Part shown: positions 20,124-29,503 of the stretch, in pieces
How positions within the stretch are numbered: position 1 is the stretch's first letter
How the letters are laid out: every line of letters starts with the position of its first letter
Source: Hydrogenothermaceae bacterium
GTDB taxonomy: Bacteria; Aquificota; Aquificia; Aquificales; Hydrogenothermaceae
Assembly (NCBI GenBank): GCA_026418535.1
Contig: JAOABC010000003.1
Coordinates: 1-64,000, forward strand
Reading direction: 5' to 3'
DNA length: 64,000 nucleotides
The notes under the pieces: model-generated
Database searches by the model: none
What the model was told of the DNA's origin: nothing
Seen by the model: the letters and a program-made list of their open reading frames with translations, nothing else
Translations under genes and position numbers: made by a program

Positions 20124-20593
20124 GAGTTGGGATAGGATACGACATACATAGGTTGAAAGAGGGCAAAAAGTTGGTTATAGGTGGAACAGAGATTGAGTAT
20201 AACAAAGGATTTGAAGCTCACTCTGATGGAGATATACTCTTTCATTCTCTTACAGATGCTCTGCTTGGTGCTGTTGGATACGGAGATATAGGAGAGCTCT
20301 TTCCGGATACAGACCAGAGATACAGAGGCTTGGATAGCTCTGTCTTTTTAAAAGAGGCTGTAAGGATAGTCCATGACATGGGATATAAAATAGGGAATGT
20401 AGACTCTGTTATAATAATTCAAAAGCCGAAGTTACTTCCCTACAGAGACAGAATAAGAGGAAAAACAGCAGATGTCTTAGGTATAGAGAAAGAAAGAGTC
20501 TTTCTCAAAGCAAAGACCAATGAAGGTCTTGATAGCTTAGGTTCAGAGATAGGAGCAAGTTGTTACAGTGTTGTAATTCTGTATAAGGAGTAA
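20114..20593 (+). CDS. ispF: 2-C-methyl-D-erythritol 2,4-cyclodiphosphate synthase
   Basis: Fifth enzyme of the MEP isoprenoid pathway. The 159-residue frame has GYDIHRL (metal-binding Asp and His), SDGDILFHSLTDALLGA and the C-terminal KAKTNEGLDSLG motif. Either TTG at 20114 (preceded by GGGAGAAG) or GTG at 20120, which overlaps the nadK stop as GTGA, could be the start; both give the normal N-terminus RVGIGYDIH. Confidence 0.94.
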   Translation: MEVRVGIGYDIHRLKEGKKLVIGGTEIEYNKGFEAHSDGDILFHSLTDALLGAVGYGDIGELFPDTDQRYRGLDSSVFLKEAVRIVHDMGYKIGNVDSVIIIQKPKLLPYRDRIRGKTADVLGIEKERVFLKAKTNEGLDSLGSEIGASCYSVVILYKE

Positions 20594-20596
20594 GTG

Positions 20597-20818
20597 ATGA
20601 AGGATATAAATTTAGATACTACTGTAGACCAGGTTTTAAGAAAGTATCCTTTTGCCAGAAGGTTCTTTGAGTCTAAAGGGATGTACTGTAATATCTGTGC
20701 CTGTAAACCTTACGAAAAATTACAGATAGCTGCAATAAACTACGGACATGATCCGAATAAGTTCGTAGAGGAGTTGACAGAGTTCATAAAAGGTTATGGA
20801 AAATCTCAGCAGGATTAG
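20597..20818 (+). CDS. DUF1858-like small redox-disulfide domain protein
   Basis: A 73-residue protein beginning MKDINLDTTVDQVLRKYP. It matches the DUF1858/hybrid-cluster-associated domain: a short helix-turn layout with VDQVLRKYPFARRFFESKG, then the Cys-containing turn MYCNICACKPYEKL, then EELTEFI. The family often has a CxxC-like redox pair; here there are three Cys (C-x2-C-x-C). It sits between ispF and recG and overlaps recG by 23 bases. Function unknown; a disulfide or metal role is inference from the family. Confidence 0.7.
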   Translation: MKDINLDTTVDQVLRKYPFARRFFESKGMYCNICACKPYEKLQIAAINYGHDPNKFVEELTEFIKGYGKSQQD

Positions 20819-23171
20819 AGAGATAGTCCAAAGACTTATAAACAGTGACGATCTGTACTTGTCAAGAGTTCAAAACCTGTCTGAGCTACTAAGGCAGCTG
20901 AAAGATATTGTTCCGGATGGTATATACAAGGATTTGGATGTCTTAGACACTCTAAACCCTGGTAAAAAGAGGGACTTTTTGAGGATAGTTTATGATCATA
21001 TCTCAAGCCAAGATTTAAAACCTGAGAGGAGAGAAAGGAGTTTTAGTTACAAAGAGCTGGAAAAACTACAGATAGAAAAACTCTCCTTTATAGACAGGAA
21101 TCAGCTAAAGGCTTTCAAAAAGATTCAGGTAAAAAATATCCTTCAAGCTCTTTACAACTTTCCTGATAGGTACGAAGACAGAAGGCTAAAAGATATATCG
21201 AAGGTGAAGGATGGAGAGACCGGAACATTCTTTGTACAGGTTGTGGAGGTGAAGAAGATAAACAGAGGTAGGATGAAAACGGAGGTAGTGCTCCTACAGA
21301 GTAAAACTACCTTCTCTGTCTACTTTATGCACGACCAACCTTTTCTATTTCTATACTTCCGGAAAGGGAACCGGGTAAAGATCTTTGGAAAGGTAAATAG
21401 AACCAGGTCAGAGATATCCATTATACATCCGGAGATGTTAGCACCGGAAGAGGACTTAATAGACACTATAGTCCCTGTTTACTCTCTTAGAGGAGACAGC
21501 AACATAAAGACCACATCCCAGACAATAAATCATCTCAGAAGAGCTATGTTTAAGGTAGTGGAGAAGTTTGCTAACTTGGAGGACTTCCTTCCGGAGGATA
21601 TAAGGGCAAGACACTCCTTCCCAAGTTTATCAGAAGCCTTAAGGGAGATACACAGACCTCCGGAAAATTCAGACATAGACCTTCTAAATAACTTTTTGGC
21701 AGACTTCCAAAAAAGACTGATTTTTGATGAGCTTTTTCTACTCATACTAGCTCAGAAGTATAGAAGGTCAATTATTCAGAAGAACAACTCTTACAGTATA
21801 ACTGTAGAGCGGGATTTTCTGAAAAGGTTCAAAAGTAGTCTACCGTTTGAACTTACGAAAGCCCAAGAGAGGTCTATAGGAGAGATCCTTACAGACATCT
21901 CCAAGGATTTGCCAATGAACAGGATGTTACAGGGAGATGTGGGAAGTGGTAAGACGGTAGTGGCGGCAGCTGTTATGCTGGCTGTGGCGGAAAAAGGTTA
22001 TCAGTCTGCACTGATGGTCCCCACAGAGATACTGGCAAACCAACACTACAACAATATAAGAAGGATGCTCTCAAAATTCATCGATGAGCAGGATATAGCC
22101 CTTCTGACAGGTAGTACAAAACAGAGAGAGAAGGAGGAGATATACAGGAAGTTAGAAGAAGGGAAAATAAAGATAGTTATAGGGACCCATGCTCTGATAG
22201 AGGAAAACGTACAGTTTAAGGACCTGGCACTTGCAACAGTGGACGAGCAACATAGGTTTGGAGTAGAGCAGAGGAAAGCTCTGATAGAAAGAATAGATAG
22301 GATGCCTCATCTCCTGGTAATGACTGCAACCCCCATACCAAGAACACTGGCTCTGGTAAACTACGGGGACTTAGATATATCAAAATTGGATGAACTTCCA
22401 AAGAACAGAAAACCGGTGAAAACGGTAATTCTGTACGAAAGTGAGAGAGAGAAACTTTACAGTTTTTTAGATACTGAGATAAAGAAGGGGAGACAGGTAT
22501 ACGTTGTCTATCCACTGATAGAGGAGTCTGAGAAAAGTGATTTAAAATCTGCTCAGGAAGGCTTCATACATTGGCAAGAGAGGTTCAGAGATTACAAGGT
22601 GGGACTTCTTCACGGAAAGATGAAACAGGAAGATAAAGACAGGATAATGGCTGAGTTTAAGGATAAAAAACTGAATATACTAGTATCTACAACCGTTATA
22701 GAGGTTGGAGTGGATGTTCCCAATGCCTCTGTTATAGTGGTGGAGGAAGCCCACAGGTTCGGTCTATCTCAGATTCATCAGTTAAGGGGTAGGGTAGGTA
22801 GAGGAGAGTACGAAGGATACTGCTTTTTGATGGCTCCGGATAGTCTAAAACAGATAGGCTCTGACGTTGATAAGAAAAAACAGAGGGCTTTAGATAGGCT
22901 GAGAATACTTGTAAAGACAAGTGATGGGTTTAAAATAGCAGAAGCAGACTTAAAGATGAGAGACATTGGAGACTTGGCAGGTACAAGACAGTCTGGTAAA
23001 TCTTACTTTCAGATTGCGAATCTACAGAGGGATGAAGAGATAGTGAAGATAGCATCTGAAGAAGCGGAGAAGGTGATAAAGTCGGACCCTTTTCTTGAGA
23101 AGCATCCTAAACTTAGAGAGCTTATCTACAGTAAATACAAAGAGAGGTTGAATTTAGTAAATATCAGTTAA
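20796..23171 (+). CDS. recG: ATP-dependent DNA helicase RecG
   Basis: Reverses stalled forks and branch-migrates recombination intermediates. 791 residues: an N-terminal extension (about 1-110), the wedge OB domain (about 110-230), then the helicase core with Walker A GDVGSGKT, box II DEQH, TATPIPRT and the C-terminal motif VI region QLRGRVGRGEYEG. All motifs are intact. It ends convergently against the rubredoxin gene with a four-base overlap. Confidence 0.94.
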   Translation: MENLSRIREIVQRLINSDDLYLSRVQNLSELLRQLKDIVPDGIYKDLDVLDTLNPGKKRDFLRIVYDHISSQDLKPERRERSFSYKELEKLQIEKLSFIDRNQLKAFKKIQVKNILQALYNFPDRYEDRRLKDISKVKDGETGTFFVQVVEVKKINRGRMKTEVVLLQSKTTFSVYFMHDQPFLFLYFRKGNRVKIFGKVNRTRSEISIIHPEMLAPEEDLIDTIVPVYSLRGDSNIKTTSQTINHLRRAMFKVVEKFANLEDFLPEDIRARHSFPSLSEALREIHRPPENSDIDLLNNFLADFQKRLIFDELFLLILAQKYRRSIIQKNNSYSITVERDFLKRFKSSLPFELTKAQERSIGEILTDISKDLPMNRMLQGDVGSGKTVVAAAVMLAVAEKGYQSALMVPTEILANQHYNNIRRMLSKFIDEQDIALLTGSTKQREKEEIYRKLEEGKIKIVIGTHALIEENVQFKDLALATVDEQHRFGVEQRKALIERIDRMPHLLVMTATPIPRTLALVNYGDLDISKLDELPKNRKPVKTVILYESEREKLYSFLDTEIKKGRQVYVVYPLIEESEKSDLKSAQEGFIHWQERFRDYKVGLLHGKMKQEDKDRIMAEFKDKKLNILVSTTVIEVGVDVPNASVIVVEEAHRFGLSQIHQLRGRVGRGEYEGYCFLMAPDSLKQIGSDVDKKKQRALDRLRILVKTSDGFKIAEADLKMRDIGDLAGTRQSGKSYFQIANLQRDEEIVKIASEEAEKVIKSDPFLEKHPKLRELIYSKYKERLNLVNIS

Positions 23172-23362
23172 CCTTTTAAAACCCTGAACTCTCTCTTTGT
23201 ATACTTACAAACCGGACATCTCCAGTTGTCCGGTAAGTCTACGAATTCTACACCTGGAGAGATCCTGCGGATAGTGTCTCCCTTTGATGGGTCATAGATA
23301 TATCCACACACTCTACACTTATAGTTAAGCTTATCTGCCTTTGGGTTAAATGTTACCTTCAC
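23168..23362 (-). CDS. Rubredoxin-like protein
   Basis: A 64-residue protein with the rubredoxin iron knuckles CRVCGYIYDPSKG and CPVCKYTKREF, i.e. C-x2-C-G-Y and C-P-x-C, so one Fe(Cys)4 centre is expected. The starter GTG lies just after the GlcF stop with AAGGAG as ribosome site, so the two are coupled. It may carry electrons from or to the GlcF/GlcD complex; that link is inferred from position. Confidence 0.88.
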   Translation of the reverse strand: MKVTFNPKADKLNYKCRVCGYIYDPSKGDTIRRISPGVEFVDLPDNWRCPVCKYTKREFRVLKG

Positions 23363-23365
23363 AAC

Positions 23366-24610
23366 CTACTCCTTCTCTATCAGCCTCTCTGCTAAATATT
23401 CAGCAAGGTGTATAACCTTCACATCCTTGTGGTGTCCATGTTTGTACATGCCATCAGCTATGTTTAAAACACATCCAGGACAGTCACTTAGGATGTAAGT
23501 GGCCTCTGTCTTCCTTAGGTCTTCTATCTTCCTCTTCTGTAGTTCAGAGGACACTTCGTAGTTTGCTACCGAAAAGTATCCCGCAAACCCACAACACATC
23601 ATAGCCTCTTCACCTTCTACATACTCAGTATTCTCAACACTCTTTACTACATCCCGAAAGACGTTAGGATCAGTTTTCATAGCTGTGTAAGAGTGGCAAG
23701 GGAAGTGGAAGGAAACTTTTTCTCCGTTTCCTCTAAAGGTTATGTACCCTTCTTCCTTTAAGATTTCAGCAAAGTCTTTAACTGGATATCTGTACTCTTC
23801 CTTTAAAGCTCCACCACAGGTAGGACAGGCCACCACTATGTAATCAAAGTCGTGTTTGTTTATCTCTCTTTTGTTGTGGGTCATCAGACTGTTGAATGCG
23901 TCTATCTCCCCACTGTAAAGGTGCGGAGCTCCACAACACCTTATGTCCTTCGGAACTAGCACCTCATAGCCTGCTTTTTCCATCAGTTTTAGGACACTCT
24001 CTCCGGTTTTTCCGTGGAAAGCATCTATCATACATCCCGTGAAGAACAGTAGTCTACCCTTTGGTTTAGTTTTTGGTTTTGCCTCCTTTCCTCTTAATCC
24101 GAATGGTTTTGCCGAGGGCTTTGGCATCAATTTAGCGTATTTTGGTATACCAACATCTATGTAAACAGAGTTATACTCCGGAACGTACTTTCCGAGAACT
24201 TTGCCGTAAGCTTGGAGTAAAGCTGGAGCAAACTTCATACCTATCTTAGTCAGTGGGTTTCCCATTATAGACAGTCCTTTGAAAACGACTGTTTTGAAGT
24301 AGTCTTTCTCTGATTTCTCTTTGGCCATGTTTCTGGCCCTGAACATTATCTCTTTGTACTCTACCTCATTAGGACATATCCATTCACATCTCCTACACAT
24401 AGCACACTGGTTCCATTGAGCTGCCACATCCTCAGTCAAGGGGAGTATTCCATCTACCACAGCTTCTGCAAGAGCAAGCCTACCTCTTGGAGAGGACCTC
24501 TCTTCCTTTACTACGCTGTAAGTTGGGCACACTTGACGGCAAGCGGAACATTTTACACACTGATGAGCAAGCTCTATAGTTAATTTTGGCTCTATGATAT
24601 GCTCTTTCAT
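23366..24610 (-). CDS. glcF: Fe-S subunit of glycolate/lactate oxidase complex (GlcF-like)
   Basis: A 414-residue protein with two N-terminal 4Fe-4S motifs (CVKCSACRQVCP and CAMCRRCEWICP) and two CCG domains (CCGAPHLYSGE, CCGFAGYF), the build of GlcF, LutA and HdrB-like proteins. It should accept electrons from the GlcD flavoprotein, whose gene is at 5523-6929. The ATG at 24610 follows AGGAG at good spacing and is preferred over TTG at 24616. Rubredoxin follows directly. Heterodisulfide-reductase-type roles are an alternative. Confidence 0.85.
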   Translation of the reverse strand: MKEHIIEPKLTIELAHQCVKCSACRQVCPTYSVVKEERSSPRGRLALAEAVVDGILPLTEDVAAQWNQCAMCRRCEWICPNEVEYKEIMFRARNMAKEKSEKDYFKTVVFKGLSIMGNPLTKIGMKFAPALLQAYGKVLGKYVPEYNSVYIDVGIPKYAKLMPKPSAKPFGLRGKEAKPKTKPKGRLLFFTGCMIDAFHGKTGESVLKLMEKAGYEVLVPKDIRCCGAPHLYSGEIDAFNSLMTHNKREINKHDFDYIVVACPTCGGALKEEYRYPVKDFAEILKEEGYITFRGNGEKVSFHFPCHSYTAMKTDPNVFRDVVKSVENTEYVEGEEAMMCCGFAGYFSVANYEVSSELQKRKIEDLRKTEATYILSDCPGCVLNIADGMYKHGHHKDVKVIHLAEYLAERLIEKE

Positions 24611-24650
24611 ATACAAAGCTCCTATTTGAACTTTTGTCTAATTTATAACG

Positions 24651-24757
24651 GTTAATGACTATTAACAATATGAAAAATCATATTTTTTACTTAGTTTTTC
24701 CAAGGAAAAACTTTTAAATTGCACAAAAAAGTGCAATAATATATTTACATACGTAAA
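24651..24757. repeat. Run of five short inverted repeats between glcF and speD
   Basis: Back-to-back dyads: GTTAAT/ATTAAC (24651-24666), AATATGA/TCATATT (24667-24684), GTTTTTCC/GGAAAAAC (24694-24711), ATTGCAC/GTGCAAT (24718-24737) and TTTAC/GTAAA (24744-24757). They fill the divergent promoter region. The region is AT-rich, so some dyads arise by chance, but five in series is unusual. They could be operators. Confidence 0.5.
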
Positions 24758-24809
24758 AATTTAATATATCTTTATACCATAAATTTTAATCAAAGGAGGA
24801 AACCAAGAG

Positions 24810-25235
24810 TTGATAGGATTTGGACCCCACTTAATGGTGGACGGCTATGAAGGTTCTTTCGAGGCACTTGCAAGTGTAGAAGCTGTGATGAGCTTCTTAG
24901 ACAGCTTACCTAGCCAGATAGGTATGACTAAGATTATGCCTCCTTATGTATTTAAATATGACGGCGGGGATAAACCAGAAGATTGGGGTGTATCTGGGTT
25001 CGTTATAATAGCGGAGAGTCATATCAGTATTCACACTTTTCCAGAGAAAGGATACTTCTCAATAGACATATTCTCCTGTAAAGAATTCGATATTCCGACA
25101 GCTTTAGAGATAATAAAGTCTTCCTTTGGAACAGAGAGGTTAGAGGTTCAAAGAACCTCAAGGGGAACAGAGTTTCCAAGAGATCTAGAGCTTGCAACTA
25201 CGATAACTAACTCTCAGAGAAAGAGACTTTACTAA
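24810..25235 (+). CDS. speD: S-adenosylmethionine decarboxylase proenzyme (prokaryotic type)
   Basis: Makes the aminopropyl donor for spermidine and longer polyamines, important in thermophiles. The 141-residue proenzyme cleaves itself between E69 and S70 in [12 protein letters not shown] to form the pyruvoyl group; H75 and C90 are the expected catalytic residues. The start is TTG at 24810 with GGAGG eleven bases upstream. The upstream dyad array may hold its control sites, and a strong terminator follows, so it is a single-gene unit. Confidence 0.92.
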   Translation: MIGFGPHLMVDGYEGSFEALASVEAVMSFLDSLPSQIGMTKIMPPYVFKYDGGDKPEDWGVSGFVIIAESHISIHTFPEKGYFSIDIFSCKEFDIPTALEIIKSSFGTERLEVQRTSRGTEFPRDLELATTITNSQRKRLY

Positions 25236-25238
25236 TAT

Positions 25239-25261
25239 ATTGGGGGCTAAAAGCCCCCAAT
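25239..25261 (+). terminator. Strong terminator after speD
   Basis: ATTGGGGGCT, loop AAA, AGCCCCCAAT: a perfect 10-bp stem right after the speD stop, followed by CATGTT without a long T tract. It may act in both directions. Confidence 0.75.
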
Positions 25262-25500
25262 CATGTTAAATATATTCTACCTTATTTTTACCACTATTTA
25301 TCGTACTGAGGTGTGGCATCATCTTCTTTCTTTGCCTGAATAACACCAAAGCTACCGGTATCTTGATTGTATTTCTACTGTAGTGTATTTCTCTGTTTTG
25401 GAGAGTATTTCTTATCCTTTCTACCACTTTTAAGGATATACCACACTCCTCTCCATAAAGTCTTCCTATAACAATGTTCGCCCTTTAGTTCCCTCCTGAC
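25262..25500 (-). pseudogene. Remnant of a GGDEF domain
   Basis: The minus strand gives pieces of a GGDEF C-terminal half in two frames. One reads RLYGEECGI followed by KVVERIRNTLQNREIHYS and NTIKI; the other continues TGSFGVIQAKKEDDAT before a stop. This order matches the usual GGEEF...ERIR...I.VS.GV pattern. The GGEEF site is damaged, the frame shifts within the segment, and upstream the frame hits TAA at 25485-25487. So this is a decayed diguanylate-cyclase fragment. It fills the otherwise empty 320-base gap between speD and the FTR gene. Confidence 0.55.
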
Positions 25501-25580
25501 TATTTATACCACTTTGACTTAAATCTTCCAGTAGTTTACACTCCATAAACCAACCTATCGATTACTTAATTTGACAATCT

Positions 25581-26066
25581 TTATTTCTTCTTTGCTGTTT
25601 GATTTGCAAACTTTAAGATCTCTTCCTCCGGAATGTTAAGTCCCTGCTCTTTAACATGTTCTTTTAAGTTTTCTACGATGTTATCCACCTTTGAGAGGGC
25701 TCTTCCTTTTTCTGGAGTTGGATCTTTTACAAAGCCGTATATCTTTCTACCTTCATGCCACTCTGGAAGATACTCAGTAATAGGTAGTCCCTCCGGAGTT
25801 ACGAAAAGAAGACAGTGACAGTATTTGAATATCTGCATCTCATCACAAGCACATATCCATCTTCTTCTCTTTACCTCTTCCTCTTTATCTGGGTAGAAGT
25901 TACAAGGACATAGAGGTTTGCCCAACTCATCAACGTGGGAAGCTAAACCTTGTATAACAGCCATCTTCACCTCTTGATGAGGGTTCGGAACAGTTCCAGA
26001 CCTTTGAGCAAAAGTATCAGCGAAGTTTATCATCTTCTCCAGGGTCTCTTTCTTTGGTTCTTTCAT
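25581..26066 (-). CDS. Ferredoxin:thioredoxin reductase, catalytic (beta) subunit
   Basis: A 161-residue protein with the exact FTR spacing: CPC (53-55), 16 residues, CAC (72-74), 8 residues, CHC (83-85). These six cysteines form the redox disulfide and the [4Fe-4S] cluster that let ferredoxin reduce thioredoxin. The middle triplet is CAC instead of the usual CPC. The variable subunit of cyanobacteria is not seen here, as expected for non-photosynthetic forms. It would link the reduced ferredoxin pool to thiol control. Confidence 0.9.
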   Translation of the reverse strand: MKEPKKETLEKMINFADTFAQRSGTVPNPHQEVKMAVIQGLASHVDELGKPLCPCNFYPDKEEEVKRRRWICACDEMQIFKYCHCLLFVTPEGLPITEYLPEWHEGRKIYGFVKDPTPEKGRALSKVDNIVENLKEHVKEQGLNIPEEEILKFANQTAKKK

Positions 26067-26221
26067 AAAATTTGTACCTCCATATTATCTTAACCCTAAA
26101 ACATATTATATAATACAAGTGGACTGATTTATGAGATTAGTTAGGAATGTGCAAAATATTGTTGTAATAAAGGTGCCTATATAGTAAATTATAACAGACT
26201 ATCAACTCAAGGAGTAAGTGT

Positions 26222-27610
26222 ATGGAATTCCTTTCCCAAGAGGTAAGCTTTGATATAAACATGATAAAGAAGTACGACAGACCAGCCCCTAGATACACAA
26301 GCTATCCGCCAGCTACAGAGTTCAACAGTGAGATAGATAAAGCTGAGTATGTAAAGAAGATAGTCCAATCAAATGAAAGAAAAACCCCTCTCTCCCTGTA
26401 CTTCCATATACCATTCTGTGAGAACGCTTGCCACTTCTGCGGATGCAACGTTATCATCACCAGAAGGAAAGAAGTGGTAGAACCTTATTTAAAACATCTT
26501 TACAGAGAGATGGACCTGTACACTACTCTTATAGACATCAAGAATAGGAAAGTAGTCCAACTTCACTGGGGTGGTGGTACACCGAACTACCTAAGTGATG
26601 AACAGACTGTTGAACTGTTCGAGGAGACTAAAAAGAGATTTATCATAGAAGATAGAGCGGAGGTCAGTATAGAGATAGACCCAAGACATGTGGATAGAGA
26701 TAGGATACTCCTGCTAAAACAGATTGGATTCAACAGAGTAAGTTTCGGTATTCAGGACTTTGACCTAAAAGTCCAAGAAGCGGTAAACAGGATACAACCA
26801 GAAAAGATGATCTTTGATGTTATGAGGTGGATAAGGGAAGCTGGTTTTGAAAGTGTAAACATAGACCTTATATATGGCTTGCCTTACCAAACATTAGAAG
26901 GCTTTACAGACACGATAGAGAAAACTATAAATCTAAACCCAGATAGGATAGCTATTTTTAACTTTGCCTACGTCCCTTGGTTGAAGAGACTACAGAGGAT
27001 GATAGATGAGAAAACACTACCAAAACCGGAGGAGAAGTTAAGGATACTCCAGATGACTATAGAGAAGCTAACTAAAGCGGGCTATGTATTTATAGGGATG
27101 GACCACTTTGCAAAACCGGATGATGAGCTTGCAGTAGCTCAAAGAGAGAGAACCCTCCACAGGAACTTCCAAGGATACACAACAAAAGCTGAAGCTGAGC
27201 TGTTTGGCTTTGGGGCTACTTCTATAAGTATGTTATACGATGGATATGTCCAGAACTACAAAGTTCTAAGAGACTACTATGAGACCTTAGAAGCTGGAAA
27301 TCTACCTATAGAGAGGGGTGTATACCTTAATCAGGACGATATCATCAGAAGACAGGTTATCATGAACCTTATGTGCCACTTCCGGCTTGTAAAGGGAGAG
27401 ATAGAAGAGATGTTTAAGATAGATTTTGATGAGTACTTTAAGTATGAGATGCAACAGCTTCCAGATATGGAGGAAGATGGACTTATTAAACTCTATCCGG
27501 AGAGAATCGATGTAACCCCTATAGGAAGACTGTTGATAAGAAACATAGCATCAATCTTCGATATATACCTCAGGAATAAGAAAGAGAGAAGATTTTCAAA
27601 GGCTATATAA
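26222..27610 (+). CDS. hemN: Oxygen-independent coproporphyrinogen III oxidase (radical SAM)
   Basis: Decarboxylates coproporphyrinogen III to protoporphyrinogen IX without O2. 462 residues with [17 protein letters not shown] giving C66, C70, C73 for the radical-SAM cluster and C75, the extra Cys of true HemN. The N-terminal [17 protein letters not shown] segment and the C-terminal HemN domain (FRLVKGEIE) support HemN over HemW. GGAG sits just before the ATG. The following permease begins a few bases later. Confidence 0.93.
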   Translation: MEFLSQEVSFDINMIKKYDRPAPRYTSYPPATEFNSEIDKAEYVKKIVQSNERKTPLSLYFHIPFCENACHFCGCNVIITRRKEVVEPYLKHLYREMDLYTTLIDIKNRKVVQLHWGGGTPNYLSDEQTVELFEETKKRFIIEDRAEVSIEIDPRHVDRDRILLLKQIGFNRVSFGIQDFDLKVQEAVNRIQPEKMIFDVMRWIREAGFESVNIDLIYGLPYQTLEGFTDTIEKTINLNPDRIAIFNFAYVPWLKRLQRMIDEKTLPKPEEKLRILQMTIEKLTKAGYVFIGMDHFAKPDDELAVAQRERTLHRNFQGYTTKAEAELFGFGATSISMLYDGYVQNYKVLRDYYETLEAGNLPIERGVYLNQDDIIRRQVIMNLMCHFRLVKGEIEEMFKIDFDEYFKYEMQQLPDMEEDGLIKLYPERIDVTPIGRLLIRNIASIFDIYLRNKKERRFSKAI

Positions 27611-27617
27611 CTGGTTG

Positions 27618-28349
27618 ATGGAACTTAAATTCTTTCTCTCATACATCCTCATACTTATACCTCTGATACTTCTATACAGGGAGAATGTAGGATTAGAGAG
27701 AGAGCTTTTGATCAGTAGCATAAGAGCCTTTTTACAATTGCTTATACTTGGTTATGCACTTTTGTCCATACTCAGATTGGAGAACTTACTGGGACTTACA
27801 GCCATACTTTTTACGATGGTTCTGTTTGCCACCTTTACCGCAAATAGAAGGATAAGGATAGTAAATGGCTACAGGATTGCCTTTCTGTCTATATCCATAT
27901 CTTCATTAGTTGTTATAGGGTCTACTCTCTTAGTTGGTGTGCTTTCTCTAAAAGCAAACGAACTGATACCTATCGGTGGGATGATAATCGGTAATGCCCT
28001 AAACTCTTATACTCAGACCATAGAGAGGTTCAAGAGTGAGGTTAAGGGTGGGATAGAGAGTATAGAGAACTTCTTAGCACTAGGAACTCCCTTAAAGGAG
28101 GCTTTTCGTCTTCAGATAAAGGTCTCTATAAGAGCCTCCCTGATCCCTATAATAAATAATTTACAGACTTTAGGTATCATCTGGATTCCAGGTATAACTG
28201 CAGGTATGGTACTTGCAGGAGTAGACCCTATAAAGGCTGTTTTTTTTCAGATTGTTATAATGTTCAGTATGGTATGTGTTGCCGTTTTGACTTCTTACAT
28301 TGCTACTAATCTAAGTTACAAACACATTTTATGGGAATCATCAGATTAG
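27618..28349 (+). CDS. FetB/YbbM-like (UPF0014) ABC transporter permease
   Basis: A 243-residue integral membrane protein with about six to seven helices, matching the UPF0014 family (IRAFLQLLILGY, GGMIIGNALNSYTQT, ITAGMVLAGVDPIKAVFFQ). E. coli FetB works with the ATPase FetA in iron export and oxidative-stress resistance, but no FetA gene is adjacent. The ATG at 27618 is preferred to the TTG just upstream. It overlaps waaA by 19 bases. Confidence 0.83.
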   Translation: MELKFFLSYILILIPLILLYRENVGLERELLISSIRAFLQLLILGYALLSILRLENLLGLTAILFTMVLFATFTANRRIRIVNGYRIAFLSISISSLVVIGSTLLVGVLSLKANELIPIGGMIIGNALNSYTQTIERFKSEVKGGIESIENFLALGTPLKEAFRLQIKVSIRASLIPIINNLQTLGIIWIPGITAGMVLAGVDPIKAVFFQIVIMFSMVCVAVLTSYIATNLSYKHILWESSD

Positions 28350-29503
28350 TCTATGACACACTCTTAGCCATAGCTTTGGTTTTTGTCCTACCAGTCTGGT
28401 GGTATACCTACCGGAAGAAAGGCTACAGTATTGGATTATTAGAGAGGTTTCTCCTTAAGAAGGAGTGTGTACCGAAGGGTTCTGCATGGGTTCACTGTGC
28501 AAGTGTAGGGGAGATAAATACAGCCCTTCCTGTTATAGATCACCTCAAATCTAAAGGAGATGTTTTCCTAACTGTCTTTTCTCCAAGAGCTTATAGGTTT
28601 GCAAAGGATAATCTAGGGATACCGGTTCTCTTTTTACCCTTTGACATATCATTCCTTGTCCGGAAGTTCATTAATGTCTATAAGCCGAAGGTTCTCATAA
28701 TAGAGGAGGCTGAGTTCTGGTTAAACCTAATAACCGTCTCTTCAGAGAGTATCCCAGTTATGTCTATAAACACAAATCCCCCAAAGAACAAGTTCCTTAA
28801 CAGGATAGTTTTAAAGAGGATAAGCAGGTTTGTGGTAAAGACTCCAAAGGATATGGAGATCTTAAGAAGGTTAGTTAGTGAGGATAGGATAGTTCTGTGT
28901 GGCAATCTAAAACTACTATCTAAGGTAAACCAAAAGAGTGTAGAGATAGATTTAAAAGGTAGAAGGGTTATATTAGCTGGAAGTACTCACCCTCCGGAGG
29001 AAGATGTCATTCTTAGGATATTTAAGGAAGTAAAGACTGATTTTCCAGACACCCTCCTTATGATAGCACCAAGACATACTGAGAGGATAGGAGAAGTTGA
29101 GAGTTTGGTTAAGAAGTACGGATTTTCCTATACACAACGGTCTACTGACAGAAAGCCAAAAGGAGATGTGTACTTAGTAGATACTTTAGGAGAGCTGTCT
29201 TCTTTATACAGGTACGCAGATGTAGTTTTTGTTGGAGGAACGATATCAAAAATAGGGGGACACAACATCTTTGAACCGATACTGTCAGGGAAGAAGGTTA
29301 TAATAGGTAGGAACTACCATAAGATAAAGGGACTTGTAAGAGAGGCACAGAATTTTGGAGCTATCTGGATAGTGGAAACAGAGGAACAGCTAAAAGATAG
29401 TATTAAAAAGCAGTTAAGAGAAGGTAGTTTTAATGTAGATTTTTCCCTAATACAGAGGCAGATATACGACTGTTATAAGAAGGAGATAGATAGGTGGATC
29501 TAA
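28331..29503 (+). CDS. waaA: 3-deoxy-D-manno-octulosonic acid (Kdo) transferase
   Basis: Adds Kdo to lipid IVA in LPS core synthesis at the inner membrane. 390 residues: one N-terminal membrane anchor (about 5-22), the N-lobe signature GSAWVHCASVGEINTALPVI, and the C-lobe with ILAGSTHPPEED, IAPRHTERIGEV and GGTISKIGGHNIFEPILSGK. The ATG lies inside the FetB-like gene, so the two are coupled. After it 240 bases contain no gene I can support. Confidence 0.9.
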   Translation: MGIIRLVYDTLLAIALVFVLPVWWYTYRKKGYSIGLLERFLLKKECVPKGSAWVHCASVGEINTALPVIDHLKSKGDVFLTVFSPRAYRFAKDNLGIPVLFLPFDISFLVRKFINVYKPKVLIIEEAEFWLNLITVSSESIPVMSINTNPPKNKFLNRIVLKRISRFVVKTPKDMEILRRLVSEDRIVLCGNLKLLSKVNQKSVEIDLKGRRVILAGSTHPPEEDVILRIFKEVKTDFPDTLLMIAPRHTERIGEVESLVKKYGFSYTQRSTDRKPKGDVYLVDTLGELSSLYRYADVVFVGGTISKIGGHNIFEPILSGKKVIIGRNYHKIKGLVREAQNFGAIWIVETEEQLKDSIKKQLREGSFNVDFSLIQRQIYDCYKKEIDRWI

